From positions 1-10,064 of the forward strand of contig CALKWH010000113.1 in NCBI GenBank assembly GCA_938004375.1: 10,064 bases of DNA, given 5' to 3'. Both the position numbers and the translations under genes were made by a program. This DNA comes from an uncultured Pseudomonadota bacterium (GTDB lineage Bacteria > Myxococcota_A > Polyangia > HGW-17). The notes under the pieces are model-generated. The model had not been told where the DNA came from and ran no database searches. It worked only from the letters and a program-made list of their open reading frames with translations. Of this stretch, positions 1 through 7,260 are shown piece by piece (positions within the stretch are counted from its first letter, which is position 1; each line of letters starts with the position of its first letter).

Positions 1-30
1 TCCGCGAAGCGCAGTGAAACGGAGCTTCCA

Positions 31-63
31 CCGTCACCGGCAGCGGCAGCGTCACTGTCACCG
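31..63. repeat. Degenerate period-6 array (xxGKCA units)
   Basis: Five successive hexamers read CCGTCA, CCGGCA, GCGGCA, GCGTCA, CTGTCA, followed by CCG. All share G-(T/G)-C-A at positions 3-6, so the stretch has a clear six-base period although the units have diverged. It differs in sequence from the CGATT arrays at 173-222 and 8546-8587 but has the same period. It is short, and part of it could be chance GC-rich sequence. Confidence 0.45.
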
Positions 64-172
64 ATTTTATTGCTTATTGTTTATAATGCGTTTGCCCTGG
101 TCCTGGTATCAGTGGACTTGACCACCGCTGGGATTTGACTGGACAAACGAGTGGAAGCCAGATCCGCCGGAA

Positions 173-222
173 CGGATTCTCGATTTCGATTTCGATTTCG
201 AGTGGGAGTGGGAGTGGGATGG
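173..222. repeat. Hexanucleotide array: CGATTT then GGAGTG units
   Basis: Three exact CGATTT units (181-198) pass without loss of register into CGAGTG, GGAGTG, GGAGTG and GGATGG (199-222). A looser unit precedes them at 175-180. The core motif C-G-A-T-T recurs in the array downstream of the operon (8546-8587) on the same strand. The arrays lie in spacers only. Period six keeps any reading frame open, which explains the repetitive H-S/K-S peptide seen on the minus strand; it is not evidence of a gene. Function unknown. Confidence 0.8.
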
Positions 223-240
223 AGGCGCCAAGGGGAATTT

Positions 241-258
241 GGTGTATTGGTATATACC
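241..258. promoter_or_regulatory. Operator-like site A (distal)
   Basis: The site reads GGTGTATTGGTATATACC. It contains a perfect 10-base palindrome, GGTATATACC (249-258), built from the same GGTATA/TATACC half-sites as site B, and is preceded by GTATTGG (244-250). GTATTGG also recurs, inverted, beside site B (CCAATAC, 341-347). No promoter hexamers fit around it, so it may be an auxiliary operator about 79 bases (centre to centre) upstream of site B. GntR-family proteins bind short palindromes with GT...AC ends; assigning this site to the adjacent regulator is inference. Confidence 0.6.
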
Positions 259-312
259 TTTTGTTTTATCACAAATGATTTTCCCCAATTTTTCGGACAT
301 ATGAAAAAGGAT

Positions 313-341
313 TTGACTTTCTTGGTATAGTCCTTTATACC
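313..341 (+). promoter_or_regulatory. Sigma70-like promoter of the operon
   Basis: TTGACT (313-318, 5/6 to the -35 consensus) is followed by a 17-base spacer and TATACC (336-341, 4/6 to the -10 consensus). Transcription would begin about 7 bases after the -10, at 348-349, which is exactly the ATG of the regulator gene. The surroundings are AT-rich in an otherwise GC-rich window. No other good promoter is seen up to 8519, so it probably drives all eight genes. Confidence 0.6.
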
Positions 342-348
342 CAATACC
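324..348. promoter_or_regulatory. Operator-like site B over the -10 element
   Basis: A perfect inverted repeat, GGTATA-N6-TATACC (324-341), covers the promoter spacer and the entire -10 hexamer, and is followed by CCAATACC up to the ATG. Read on the minus strand, the right half gives GTATTGGGTATA, nearly identical to GTATTGGTATA of site A. A protein bound here would block RNA polymerase. The likely binder is the GntR-family regulator encoded immediately downstream, giving autoregulation of the whole operon; that link is inference from position and from the palindromes. Confidence 0.65.
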
Positions 349-1344
349 ATGAATCTGTCCTTGCCCCTGGCCCTCGACCCCCACTCCACCACGCCGATGT
401 ACGCCCAGATCGTCGAACAGATCGAGGGGCTGGTGAAGCGCGGGCACCTGCACCCGGGGGATCGCCTGCCCCCCGAGCGGGACCTCGCCCGGCGGCTGGT
501 GGTGGCACGGGGCACCGTCAAGAAGGCCTACGAGCTCCTCGAGCAGCGCCGCCTGGTCGAGGGCACCCAGGGGCGCGGCACCTTCATCTCGTCCGCGCGC
601 CCCGAGGCGGCCCTGGATCGTCGGGAGCGCGCGTTGGGCGCCCTCTCCCGGGCCCTGGACACCTGCGAAGAGTTGTCCTTCTCGCCCGCGGAGGTGCTGT
701 CCTGGTGCCAACTGCTGGTGCGCCAGCGCCAGGAGGCGCGCGCGGGCGTGCACGCGTTGGCCCTGGACTGCAACCCCGAGGCCCTGGACGCGTTCTCCCG
801 CCAGCTCCAGGACCAGCTGGGCATCTCCATCCACGGCCGGCTCGTCTCCGAGTTGTTCGCCGGGGCGGATCCGGCGTCCGCGTGCGCCCCCTATGATTTG
901 TTGCTGGTGCCGGCCACCCACTTCGACGAGGTGGCGCCGCCGCTCTCGGCCTTGAAGGACCGCCTGGTGCAGGTCGCCCTGGCGCCCACCCATGCGACCA
1001 TCGCCCGGGTCGGCGCCCTGCCGACGGACGCGCCGATCGCCGTGGCCGCCCGCAGCCTTCGGTTCCACACCATCGTGTGCCGCTGGATCGCCGAACTCAC
1101 CGGACGGTCCGCGGAGCCCCGCCGCCTCGAGCTCGGGAGGCTCCCCGAGCTCGATCTGTCGGAGTTGCACACGCTGATCCTGCCGCCGGGGACCTGGCAG
1201 CGCCCGGCCGACACCCGGGCCATCGCCCGCGCGACGACCGCGGGGGTGCAGGTGCTCATTTTCGAATATCAGGTGGAGCAGGGCTCCATCATCCATTTGC
1301 AGTCGTTGATCAAAACCATCGTGCAGCAGAGGTTGGAATCATGA
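349..1344 (+). CDS. GntR-family transcriptional regulator of the methylaspartate operon
   Basis: A 331-residue protein. Residues about 14-80 form a GntR winged helix-turn-helix: PMYAQIVEQI helix, the G-D-R-L-P-P-E-R-D-L-A turn at 37-47, recognition helix near 53-64 (ARGTVKKAYELL), and the wing ending in G-R-G-T-F at 75-79. The remaining 250 residues do not look like a FadR (all-helical), UTRA or aminotransferase domain. Alternating beta/alpha segments such as Y-D-L-L-L-V-P hint at a ligand-binding alpha/beta fold, so the effector could be a pathway metabolite (glutamate, methylaspartate or mesaconate; inference). ATG 349 is chosen because the next Met (residue 17) lies inside the DNA-binding domain. 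There is no Shine-Dalgarno sequence, in keeping with a leaderless message. Its stop overlaps the glmS start (ATGA). First gene of the operon and probably autoregulatory through sites A and B. Confidence 0.88.
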   Translation: MNLSLPLALDPHSTTPMYAQIVEQIEGLVKRGHLHPGDRLPPERDLARRLVVARGTVKKAYELLEQRRLVEGTQGRGTFISSARPEAALDRRERALGALSRALDTCEELSFSPAEVLSWCQLLVRQRQEARAGVHALALDCNPEALDAFSRQLQDQLGISIHGRLVSELFAGADPASACAPYDLLLVPATHFDEVAPPLSALKDRLVQVALAPTHATIARVGALPTDAPIAVAARSLRFHTIVCRWIAELTGRSAEPRRLELGRLPELDLSELHTLILPPGTWQRPADTRAIARATTAGVQVLIFEYQVEQGSIIHLQSLIKTIVQQRLES

Positions 1345-1766
1345 ACACGCACACCATCGTGCTGGGCGTCATCGGCGCGGACTGCCACGCCGTGGGAAAC
1401 AAGATCCTCGAGGCCTTCTTCTCCAGGGCGGGCTTTCGCGTCGTGAACCTGGGCGTCATGGTCAGCCAGGACGAGTTCATCGACGCGGCCATCGAGACCG
1501 GCGCCGGGGCCATCCTGGTGTCCTCCCTCTACGGCCACGGCGAGATCGACTGCGCCGGGCTGCGCGAGCGCTGCCTGGAGCGTGGCCTGGACCGCATGGT
1601 GCTCTATGTCGGGGGCAACCTGGTCGTCGGAAAGGCCGACTTCTCCGCCACGCGGGACAAGTTCCTCGCCATGGGTTACGACCGCGTGTTCCCCCCCAGC
1701 GTCGAGCTCGACGAGGTCGTCCGGCTGCTGGAGCAGGATCTCGCGTTGAAGGCGGAGGCCCGCTGA
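1341..1766 (+). CDS. glmS: Glutamate mutase sigma (S) subunit, B12-binding
   Basis: 141 residues, the normal size for the small component of methylaspartate mutase (EC 5.4.99.1). It binds the cobalamin of the GlmS2E2 complex, which interconverts L-glutamate and (2S,3S)-3-methylaspartate. The base-off/His-on motif D-x-H-x-x-G is present at D14, H16 and G19, the same positions as in the clostridial protein; H16 should be the lower cobalt ligand. The S-S-L-Y-G-H-G-E segment (62-69) and Y-V-G-G-N (about 93-97) are further family-typical cobalamin-pocket segments of the Rossmann-like fold. The start at 1341 overlaps the regulator stop by four bases (ATGA), pointing to translational coupling; CAGAGG lies about nine bases upstream. 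An in-frame extension upstream is open but lies inside the regulator gene and adds no family sequence. Confidence 0.96.
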   Translation: MNTHTIVLGVIGADCHAVGNKILEAFFSRAGFRVVNLGVMVSQDEFIDAAIETGAGAILVSSLYGHGEIDCAGLRERCLERGLDRMVLYVGGNLVVGKADFSATRDKFLAMGYDRVFPPSVELDEVVRLLEQDLALKAEAR

Positions 1767-1769
1767 CCC

Positions 1770-3137
1770 ATGCGCGTCCTGTCGGTGGACATCGGCTCGA
1801 CCTGGACCAAGGGAGCCCTGTTCGAGCTCCGGGACGGCGGCCTGACCGTGCTGGCGCGGGCCCAGACCCCCACGACCGCCCACCTCCCCGAGGGCTTCAC
1901 CCGCGTGGAGGAGGAGCTGGTCCGGGAGGCCGGCGCCGGCGAGCGCCCCAGGGTCGTCTGGTCCTCGTCCGCCCACGGCGGGCTCGCGGTGGCCGCCCTG
2001 GGCCTGGTCCCCGACTGGACGCTGGCCGCCGCCCGGGCCGCCGCGCTCTCGGCCGGCGCACGCATCACGAGCGTCTTCTCGTACCAGTTGACCCCGCGGG
2101 ACCTCGGGCGGCTCAACGCCGAACGCCCGGACATCCTGCTGTTCTCCGGCGGCACCGACGGCGGCAACACGGCCTTCGTCTCCCACAACGCCCGCGTGCT
2201 GCGCGGCCTCTCTCGGGACACCGTGATCGTCTACGCGGGCAACCGGGACGCCGCGGCCGAGGTGGCCGACGTGCTGGGCGACCGGCCCCTCGAGCTCGCG
2301 GACAACGTGCTCCCCGACCTGCGCGAGCCCGCGCCCGAGAGCGCCCGGGAGGCCATCCGCCGGGTCTTCCTCGAGCGGATCGTCGAGGGCAAGGGGCTCT
2401 CCGAGCTCGTGGCGCGCACCGGCTCGGCGCCCAAGCCCACGCCCCTGGCCATGCTCGACTACGTCCGCGCGCTCGGCCGCGACGGTCGCCTGGGCCGCTT
2501 CGTCTGCCTCGATCTGGGGGGCGCCACCTGCGATGTCTACTCCCACGGCGCTGCCACCCCCGAGGAGGAGGCCGTGGCCACCGCCGGGCTGCCCGAGCCC
2601 GTCACCAAGCGGACGGTCGAGGGGGATCTGGGCATGCGCGTCTCCGCCCGCCCCGCGGCCGCGGCCGCCCGCCCCTGGATCGACCGTCTGCTGGCCGCCC
2701 GGGAGCGCGCCGCGCCCGACTTCGAGGCCTGGATCGACGCCATCCACGCGGATCCGTCGCGGCTGCCCGCCGACGACCGCGAGGCCGCGCTGGACGCCGT
2801 GCTGGCGACGGCCTGCGTGGGCGCGGCCGTGGCCCGGCACGCGGGTCGGATCGAGATCGTGTACACCGCGCACGGCCCCACCGAACTGAAGCGGGGCAAG
2901 GACCTGCGCGGCTTTCAAACCATCGTGTGCAGCGGCGGCTTCCTCTCGCGGGGCGCCGAGGTGCTCCCGGCCTTCTCCGTGCTCCCGTTCGACGAGCGCG
3001 GACGGATCGTGTGCGCCCCTGCCGGGCCCCGCGTCCTGTACGACCGGGAATACCTGCTGCCGCTTTTGGCCAACGCCCTGGACGCCGCCCCCGAGGCGGC
3101 GATCCAGGCGGGGATCGGGCGCCTGCTGGCACCGTAA
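1770..3137 (+). CDS. glmL: GlmL/MutL-family glutamate mutase accessory ATPase
   Basis: 455 residues, full length for the family encoded between glmS and glmE in glutamate-fermenting bacteria. It has an actin/Hsp70/sugar-kinase (ASKHA) fold: phosphate-1 loop D-I-G-S-T-W-T-K at 7-14, S-G-G-T-D-G-G-N at 126-133, phosphate-2 loop L-D-L-G-G-A-T-C-D at 247-255, E-G-D-L-G-M-R at 284-290, and adenosine-type S-G-G at 388-390. The family is generally regarded as a chaperone or reactivase for the B12-dependent mutase; the exact role is not shown by the sequence. The start lies three bases after the glmS stop, with GGAGG at 1754-1758 inside the end of glmS. There is no signal peptide, so it is cytosolic. 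This MutL is unrelated to the DNA mismatch repair protein of the same name. Confidence 0.94.
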   Translation: MRVLSVDIGSTWTKGALFELRDGGLTVLARAQTPTTAHLPEGFTRVEEELVREAGAGERPRVVWSSSAHGGLAVAALGLVPDWTLAAARAAALSAGARITSVFSYQLTPRDLGRLNAERPDILLFSGGTDGGNTAFVSHNARVLRGLSRDTVIVYAGNRDAAAEVADVLGDRPLELADNVLPDLREPAPESAREAIRRVFLERIVEGKGLSELVARTGSAPKPTPLAMLDYVRALGRDGRLGRFVCLDLGGATCDVYSHGAATPEEEAVATAGLPEPVTKRTVEGDLGMRVSARPAAAAARPWIDRLLAARERAAPDFEAWIDAIHADPSRLPADDREAALDAVLATACVGAAVARHAGRIEIVYTAHGPTELKRGKDLRGFQTIVCSGGFLSRGAEVLPAFSVLPFDERGRIVCAPAGPRVLYDREYLLPLLANALDAAPEAAIQAGIGRLLAP

Positions 3138-3156
3138 CTGAAGGAGAGTCATTCAC

Positions 3157-4602
3157 ATGGACTTCGAAAACAAAAGACTGACCGACGAGCGTTTCGACGC
3201 CCTGCGCCCCGAGGTGCTCGCCTCGTGGCCCACCGGACGGGACGTGGACTTCGACGAGGGCGTGGCCTTTCATCAGGCGCTGCCCGAGGAGAAGCGCTTC
3301 CCTGTGGCCCTGGATCGGGCCGACGCCGCCCGGCGGGTGCTGCTCCAGCCGCGCGCCGGCGTGGCGCTCCTCGACGAGCACATCGCCCTGCTCCAGTTGC
3401 TCGCTCAGGAGGCCGACGTGCTGCCCACCACCATTGACGCCTACACACGCCAGAACCGCTACGAGGAGGCGCAGAAGGGCATCGACAAGAGCCGGCAGGC
3501 CGGGCACAGCCTGCTCAACGGCTTCCCGGCCGTCAACCACGGTCTGAAGGCCTGCCGCGAGATCATCGAGCGCGTCCCCAAGCCGGTGCAGGTGCGCCAC
3601 GGCACGCCCGACGCCCGGCTGCTGGCCGAGATCACGTTGGCCGCCGGCTTCACCTCCTACGAGGGCGGGGGCATCTCGTACAACATCCCTTACACCAAGA
3701 AGGTGCCGCTGCAGAAGAGCATCGAGGACTGGCAGTACGTCGACCGCCTCGTGGGCCGCTACGAGGCCGCCGGCGTGCGCATCAACCGCGAGCCCTTCGG
3801 CCCCCTGTCCGGCACCCTGGTGCCGCCCTTCATGAGCCACGCCATCGCCATCATCGAGGGACTGCTCGCCCTGGAGCAGGGCGTGCGCTCCATCACCCTG
3901 GGCTACGGCCAGGCGGGCAACCTCGTGCAGGACGTGGCCGCCATCCACAGCCTGCGCCAGCTGGCGCGGCAGTGGTTCGAGGCCGAGGGCTACGGCGACT
4001 ACCAGCTCTCGACGGTGTTCCACCAGTGGATGGGCGGCTTCCCCGAGAACGAGAGCAAGGCCTTCGCCGTGATCACCTGGGGCGGCGCCGTCGCCGCGCT
4101 GGCTGGCGCCACCAAGGTCATAGTCAAGACCCCCCACGAGGCCAGCGGCATCCCCACCGGAGAGGCCAACCTCCAGGGCATCATGGCCACGAGCCAGATC
4201 AACAGCATGCTGGTGGACCAGCAGGCGAGCCTGGCCGCGCTGGTGCAGCCCGAGATCGAGCGCATCCGGCGCGAGGTCAACACCGTGCTGCGCGCCGTCA
4301 AGACCGCCGGCGAGGGGGACTGGGCGAAGGGCGCGGTGCGCGCGTTCGCTTCGGGCATCCTGGATGTCCCCTTCGCACCCTCGGTTCACAACAAGGGGAA
4401 GCTTCTGCCCGTGCGCGACAACGAGGGGGCCATCCGCCTGTTCGACTTCGGGGCGGTGCCCCTGGACATGGACACCCGCGCCTTCCACGCCGCCAAGGTC
4501 AAGGAGCGCGCCATCACCGAGGGGCGCGAGCCCTGCTTCCAGATGGTCATCGACGACATCTACTCGATCTCGAAGGGGCGCCTGGTGGGGCGGCCCCGCT
4601 AG
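3157..4602 (+). CDS. glmE: Glutamate mutase epsilon (E) subunit
   Basis: 481 residues, matching the roughly 483 of the clostridial enzyme. This is the catalytic TIM-barrel subunit of coenzyme-B12-dependent methylaspartate mutase, which carries out the radical carbon-skeleton rearrangement of L-glutamate. The substrate-binding arginine claw is present: R66 (Q-P-R-A-G-V), R98 (Y-T-R-Q-N-R-Y) and R147 (V-R-H-G-T-P-D). The glutamate and tyrosines contacting the substrate appear as E169, Y175 and Y179 in S-Y-E-G-G-G-I-S-Y-N-I-P-Y. Residue correspondence is from memory of the Clostridium cochlearium structure. A strong AAGGAG (3141-3146) sits ten bases before the ATG, the best ribosome site in the operon apart from that at 7249, fitting a need for large amounts of this subunit. 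Coding is uninterrupted. Confidence 0.96.
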   Translation: MDFENKRLTDERFDALRPEVLASWPTGRDVDFDEGVAFHQALPEEKRFPVALDRADAARRVLLQPRAGVALLDEHIALLQLLAQEADVLPTTIDAYTRQNRYEEAQKGIDKSRQAGHSLLNGFPAVNHGLKACREIIERVPKPVQVRHGTPDARLLAEITLAAGFTSYEGGGISYNIPYTKKVPLQKSIEDWQYVDRLVGRYEAAGVRINREPFGPLSGTLVPPFMSHAIAIIEGLLALEQGVRSITLGYGQAGNLVQDVAAIHSLRQLARQWFEAEGYGDYQLSTVFHQWMGGFPENESKAFAVITWGGAVAALAGATKVIVKTPHEASGIPTGEANLQGIMATSQINSMLVDQQASLAALVQPEIERIRREVNTVLRAVKTAGEGDWAKGAVRAFASGILDVPFAPSVHNKGKLLPVRDNEGAIRLFDFGAVPLDMDTRAFHAAKVKERAITEGREPCFQMVIDDIYSISKGRLVGRPR

Positions 4603-4614
4603 GTCCGAGCGTCA

Positions 4615-4629
4615 GGCGGCACCGCCGCC
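4615..4629 (+). promoter_or_regulatory. GC hairpin between glmE and mal
   Basis: The longest gap inside the operon (42 bases, 4603-4644) contains GGCGGC-ACC-GCCGCC, a perfect 6-bp all-G/C stem with a 3-base loop. It ends directly before the ribosome site GGAAAGG (4630-4636) of the ammonia-lyase gene. No T-run follows, so it is not an intrinsic terminator. It could modulate message stability or translation of the downstream gene, or it may simply be chance in GC-rich DNA. Confidence 0.4.
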
Positions 4630-4644
4630 GGAAAGGTTGCTTGC

Positions 4645-5928
4645 ATGAAGATCACCAAGGTCCTGTTCACCCGGGGCAACTCGTCGTTCTTCTTCGACGA
4701 CCAGAAGGCCATCAAGTCAGGCGCCGTGCAGGACGGCTTCGTCTACGCGGGCGAGCCCGTCACCGCCGGCTTCCCCGCCGTCCGCACCGCCGGCGAGGCC
4801 GTCTCCATCCTGCTGATCCTGGAGGACGGCTCCATCGCCGTGGGCGACGCCTGCGCGGTCCAGTATTCCGGCACCGGCGGGCGAGATCCCCTGTTCCTGG
4901 CGGACCGGTACATCCCGTTCATGGAGGCTCACCTGCGCCCGCTCCTCGAGGGCCGCGAGCTCACCACCTTCCGCGCCGACGCCGACTTTTTCGACCACGC
5001 CGAGATAGGCGGCGGGCGCCTGCACACGGCCATCCGCTACGGCCTGACCCAGGCGCTGCTCGACGCCCACGCCCGCGCCCAGGCCTGCTTCAAGACCGAG
5101 GTCATCCTGCACGAGTGGAACCTGCCCGCCCGCTTCGCCCCGGTGCCCGTGTTCGGGCAGAGCGGGGACGACCGTTACCTGAGCGTGGACAAGATGATCC
5201 TCAAGCGGGTGGACGCCCTCCCCCATGGCCTGATCAACAACGTCCCCGACAAGCTCGGGCGCCACGGCGAGAAGCTCCGGGAGTACATCACCTTCCTGGC
5301 GAACCGGATCCGGCGCCTGCGCCCGGATCCCGAATACGTCCCCGCGCTGCACCTCGACGTGTACGGCACCATCGGGCTGATCTTCGACCACGACCTGGGG
5401 AAGGTCGTCGACTACCTGGCGGGCCTCACGGACTACTCGCAGGAGTTCCCCCTCTACCTCGAGGGCCCCGTGGACATGGGCGAGCGCCAGGCGCAGATCG
5501 ACGCCCTGGGCGCGATCAAGACCGGGCTGGCCGCCCGCGGCTCCCAGGTGAAGATCGTCGCCGACGAGTGGTGCAACACCGTCGAGGACGTGATCGACTT
5601 CACCGACGCGAAGTGCTGCGACATGGTGCAGATCAAGACCCCCGACCTGGGCGGCATCCAGAACATCGTCGAGGCCGTGCTCTACTGCAACGCCCACGGC
5701 ATGGAGAGCTACCAGGGCGGCACCTGCAACGAGACCGACACCTCGGCGCGCACCTGCGTGCACCTCGCGCTCGCCGCCCACCCGCAGCGGATGCTCGTCA
5801 AGCCGGGCATGGGCTTCGACGAGGGCCTGACCATCGTCCGCAACGAGATGAACCGCATGCTGGCCCTGCTCAACTGGAAATACGGAGAGGAATCATGTCA
5901 GAACGTCCGCTGGAATTTCGTGTGCTGA
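4645..5928 (+). CDS. mal: Methylaspartate ammonia-lyase
   Basis: 427 residues; enolase-superfamily enzyme (EC 4.3.1.2) that eliminates ammonia from (2S,3S)-3-methylaspartate to give mesaconate. Active-site residues fall at exactly the numbering of the Clostridium tetanomorphum enzyme: H194 (L-P-H-G-L), metal ligands D238, E273 and D307, Q329, and catalytic base K331 (Q-I-K-T-P-D). C361 and T360 in G-G-T-C-N-E-T are also kept. The start follows GGAAAGG (4630-4636) by eight bases. Oddity: the family ends near residue 413-417, but here codon 418 is TGT instead of a stop, and reading continues ten codons (418-427) to 5928, overlapping the next gene by 34 bases. The extra tail is not family sequence and is encoded antiphase to the start of the AtuA-like gene, so it looks like recent stop loss. 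Confidence 0.96.
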   Translation: MKITKVLFTRGNSSFFFDDQKAIKSGAVQDGFVYAGEPVTAGFPAVRTAGEAVSILLILEDGSIAVGDACAVQYSGTGGRDPLFLADRYIPFMEAHLRPLLEGRELTTFRADADFFDHAEIGGGRLHTAIRYGLTQALLDAHARAQACFKTEVILHEWNLPARFAPVPVFGQSGDDRYLSVDKMILKRVDALPHGLINNVPDKLGRHGEKLREYITFLANRIRRLRPDPEYVPALHLDVYGTIGLIFDHDLGKVVDYLAGLTDYSQEFPLYLEGPVDMGERQAQIDALGAIKTGLAARGSQVKIVADEWCNTVEDVIDFTDAKCCDMVQIKTPDLGGIQNIVEAVLYCNAHGMESYQGGTCNETDTSARTCVHLALAAHPQRMLVKPGMGFDEGLTIVRNEMNRMLALLNWKYGEESCQNVRWNFVC

Positions 5929-7259
5929 GTCCCACCGCCATCCTCGGGTACGGCTTCCCCGAGTCCTCCTTCCTGCGCGGCCTCGAGGCGGAGCCGCATT
6001 GCATCGCCGTCGATGCCGGGTCCACCGACCCGGGACCGACCTACCTCGGTTCTGGCAAGCCGTTCACCGACCGCACCGGCGTCAAGCGCGACCTGCGTTA
6101 CATGCTCAAGGCCGGCGTCACCCGGAAGATCCCGGTGATCATCGGCACGGCCGGAGGCTCCGGCGCCGCCCCGCACCTGGCCTGGTGCCGGGAGATCATC
6201 GAGGAGCTCGCCCGGGAGGAGGGCCTGCACTTCCGCATGGCCATCATCCACTCGGACGTCGACCGCGAGGTGGTCCTGCGCGAGCTGCGGGCCGGGCGCG
6301 TCACCCCGCTCCCCTTCGTCCCCGAGCTCACCGAGCAGAGCCTGGCCGAGACCTCCCACATCGTCGCCCAGATCGGCATCGAGCCGTACTTCAAGGCCCT
6401 GGACACGGGCGCCGACGTCATCCTCGCCGGGCGCTCCTACGATCCGGCGGTCTTCGCCGCGCTCCCCGTGAAGCTGGGTTTCGACGAGGGCCTCGCCATC
6501 CACATGGGCAAGATCCTCGAGTGCGCGGCCATCGCCGCGGATCCGGGCTCCGGCGCCGACTGCGTGCTGGGCATCCTGCGCGACGACCACTTCGTGCTGC
6601 GCGCGCTGTCCCCCGAGCGCCGGTTCACCCGGCTCTCCACGGTGGCCCACAGCCTCTACGAAAAGTCCAACCCCACCGAGCTGCCCGGCCCCGGCGGCAA
6701 GCTCGACCTGCGCGGCACCTCGTTCACCGAGCACGAGAACGGCGAGGTCACCGTCCGCGGCTCGCGACACGTGCCCTCCGACGGCTACTTCGTCAAGCTC
6801 GAGGGCGCCCGCAGGGTCGGCGCCCGCACCGTGTGCGTGGCCGGTAGCCGCGACCCCGTGTTCATCGCCAACGTCGACTCCATCCTCGAAGCGGTCCGGT
6901 CCCGGGTGGACCTGATCCTCGAGCGCGAGAACCTCCAGGGGTCGATGCACATCCACGTCTACGGCAAGAACGGCGTCATGGGCGCACTCGAACCCGAGTC
7001 CGCAGTCCGCTCCCACGAGCTGGGGCTGGTCATCGAGACCGTGGCCCCCACCCAGGCCGCCGCCAACACCCTGTGCTCGATCACGCGCTCCACCCTGCTC
7101 CACTACGGGTACCCCGGCCGCATCTCCACGGCCGGCAACCTGGCCTTCCCCTTCTCCCCCTCCGATGTCCCGGCCGGCGACGTGTACGAGTTCTCCCTGT
7201 ACCACCTCATGCCGCTCGCGGATCCCTCGGACTTCCCCGTCACCGTGCAGGAGGTGTGA
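5895..7259 (+). CDS. AtuA-family (DUF1446-type) protein
   Basis: 454 residues. Family-typical segments are G-S-T-D-P-G-P (42-48), I-G-T-A-G-G-S-G-A (83-91), T-G-A-D-V-I-L-A-G-R-S-Y-D-P-A (171-185), E-C-A-A-I-A-A-D-P-G-S (209-219) and G-N-L-A-F-P-F-S-P-S-D (414-424). The family is named after AtuA of acyclic terpene utilization, and no reaction is firmly established for it. From memory, similar proteins recur beside glutamate mutase genes and beside DUF4387 genes, which is also the arrangement here. With no mesaconase in the window, a role in processing mesaconate or a related branched acid is a reasonable guess, but only a guess. The ATG at 5895 has GGAGAGG (5884-5890) upstream and lies inside the end of the ammonia-lyase gene. 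The frame is open far upstream, but that part is a shadow of glmE and mal. No signal peptide or membrane segment is seen. Confidence 0.85.
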   Translation: MSERPLEFRVLSPTAILGYGFPESSFLRGLEAEPHCIAVDAGSTDPGPTYLGSGKPFTDRTGVKRDLRYMLKAGVTRKIPVIIGTAGGSGAAPHLAWCREIIEELAREEGLHFRMAIIHSDVDREVVLRELRAGRVTPLPFVPELTEQSLAETSHIVAQIGIEPYFKALDTGADVILAGRSYDPAVFAALPVKLGFDEGLAIHMGKILECAAIAADPGSGADCVLGILRDDHFVLRALSPERRFTRLSTVAHSLYEKSNPTELPGPGGKLDLRGTSFTEHENGEVTVRGSRHVPSDGYFVKLEGARRVGARTVCVAGSRDPVFIANVDSILEAVRSRVDLILERENLQGSMHIHVYGKNGVMGALEPESAVRSHELGLVIETVAPTQAAANTLCSITRSTLLHYGYPGRISTAGNLAFPFSPSDVPAGDVYEFSLYHLMPLADPSDFPVTVQEV

Positions 7260-7260
7260 C

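Larger units (their letters stand above)
1..348. other. Gene-free upstream control region
   Basis: No credible gene is seen here; open frames on the minus strand are shadows without coding character. The left third is GC-rich with a period-6 array (31-63), the middle has a second period-6 array (173-222), and about 225-348 turns AT-rich and carries the promoter and operator-like repeats of the operon. A TATAAT hexamer at 82-87 lacks a partner -35 at normal spacing. A 5-base inverted repeat GAAGC/GCTTC (6-10 and 24-28) is too weak to call a terminator. What lies to the left of base 1 cannot be seen. Confidence 0.7.

Noticed and set aside
82..87. TATAAT as a promoter -10 in the left spacer
   Set aside because: No acceptable -35 at 15-19 bases and no gene directly downstream; AT-rich chance match.
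1269..4488. Very long open frames on the minus strand opposite glmL, glmE and neighbouring genes (over 600 codons each)
   Set aside because: They mirror strongly conserved plus-strand genes. High GC suppresses stop codons in the antisense frames; their Gly/Arg/Ala-rich translations match no family and lack ribosome sites.
3972..5894. Long plus-strand extension upstream of the AtuA-like start in the same frame
   Set aside because: It is an out-of-frame reading of glmE and the ammonia-lyase gene, Arg/Pro/Gly-rich; family sequence begins only at 5895, after GGAGAGG.
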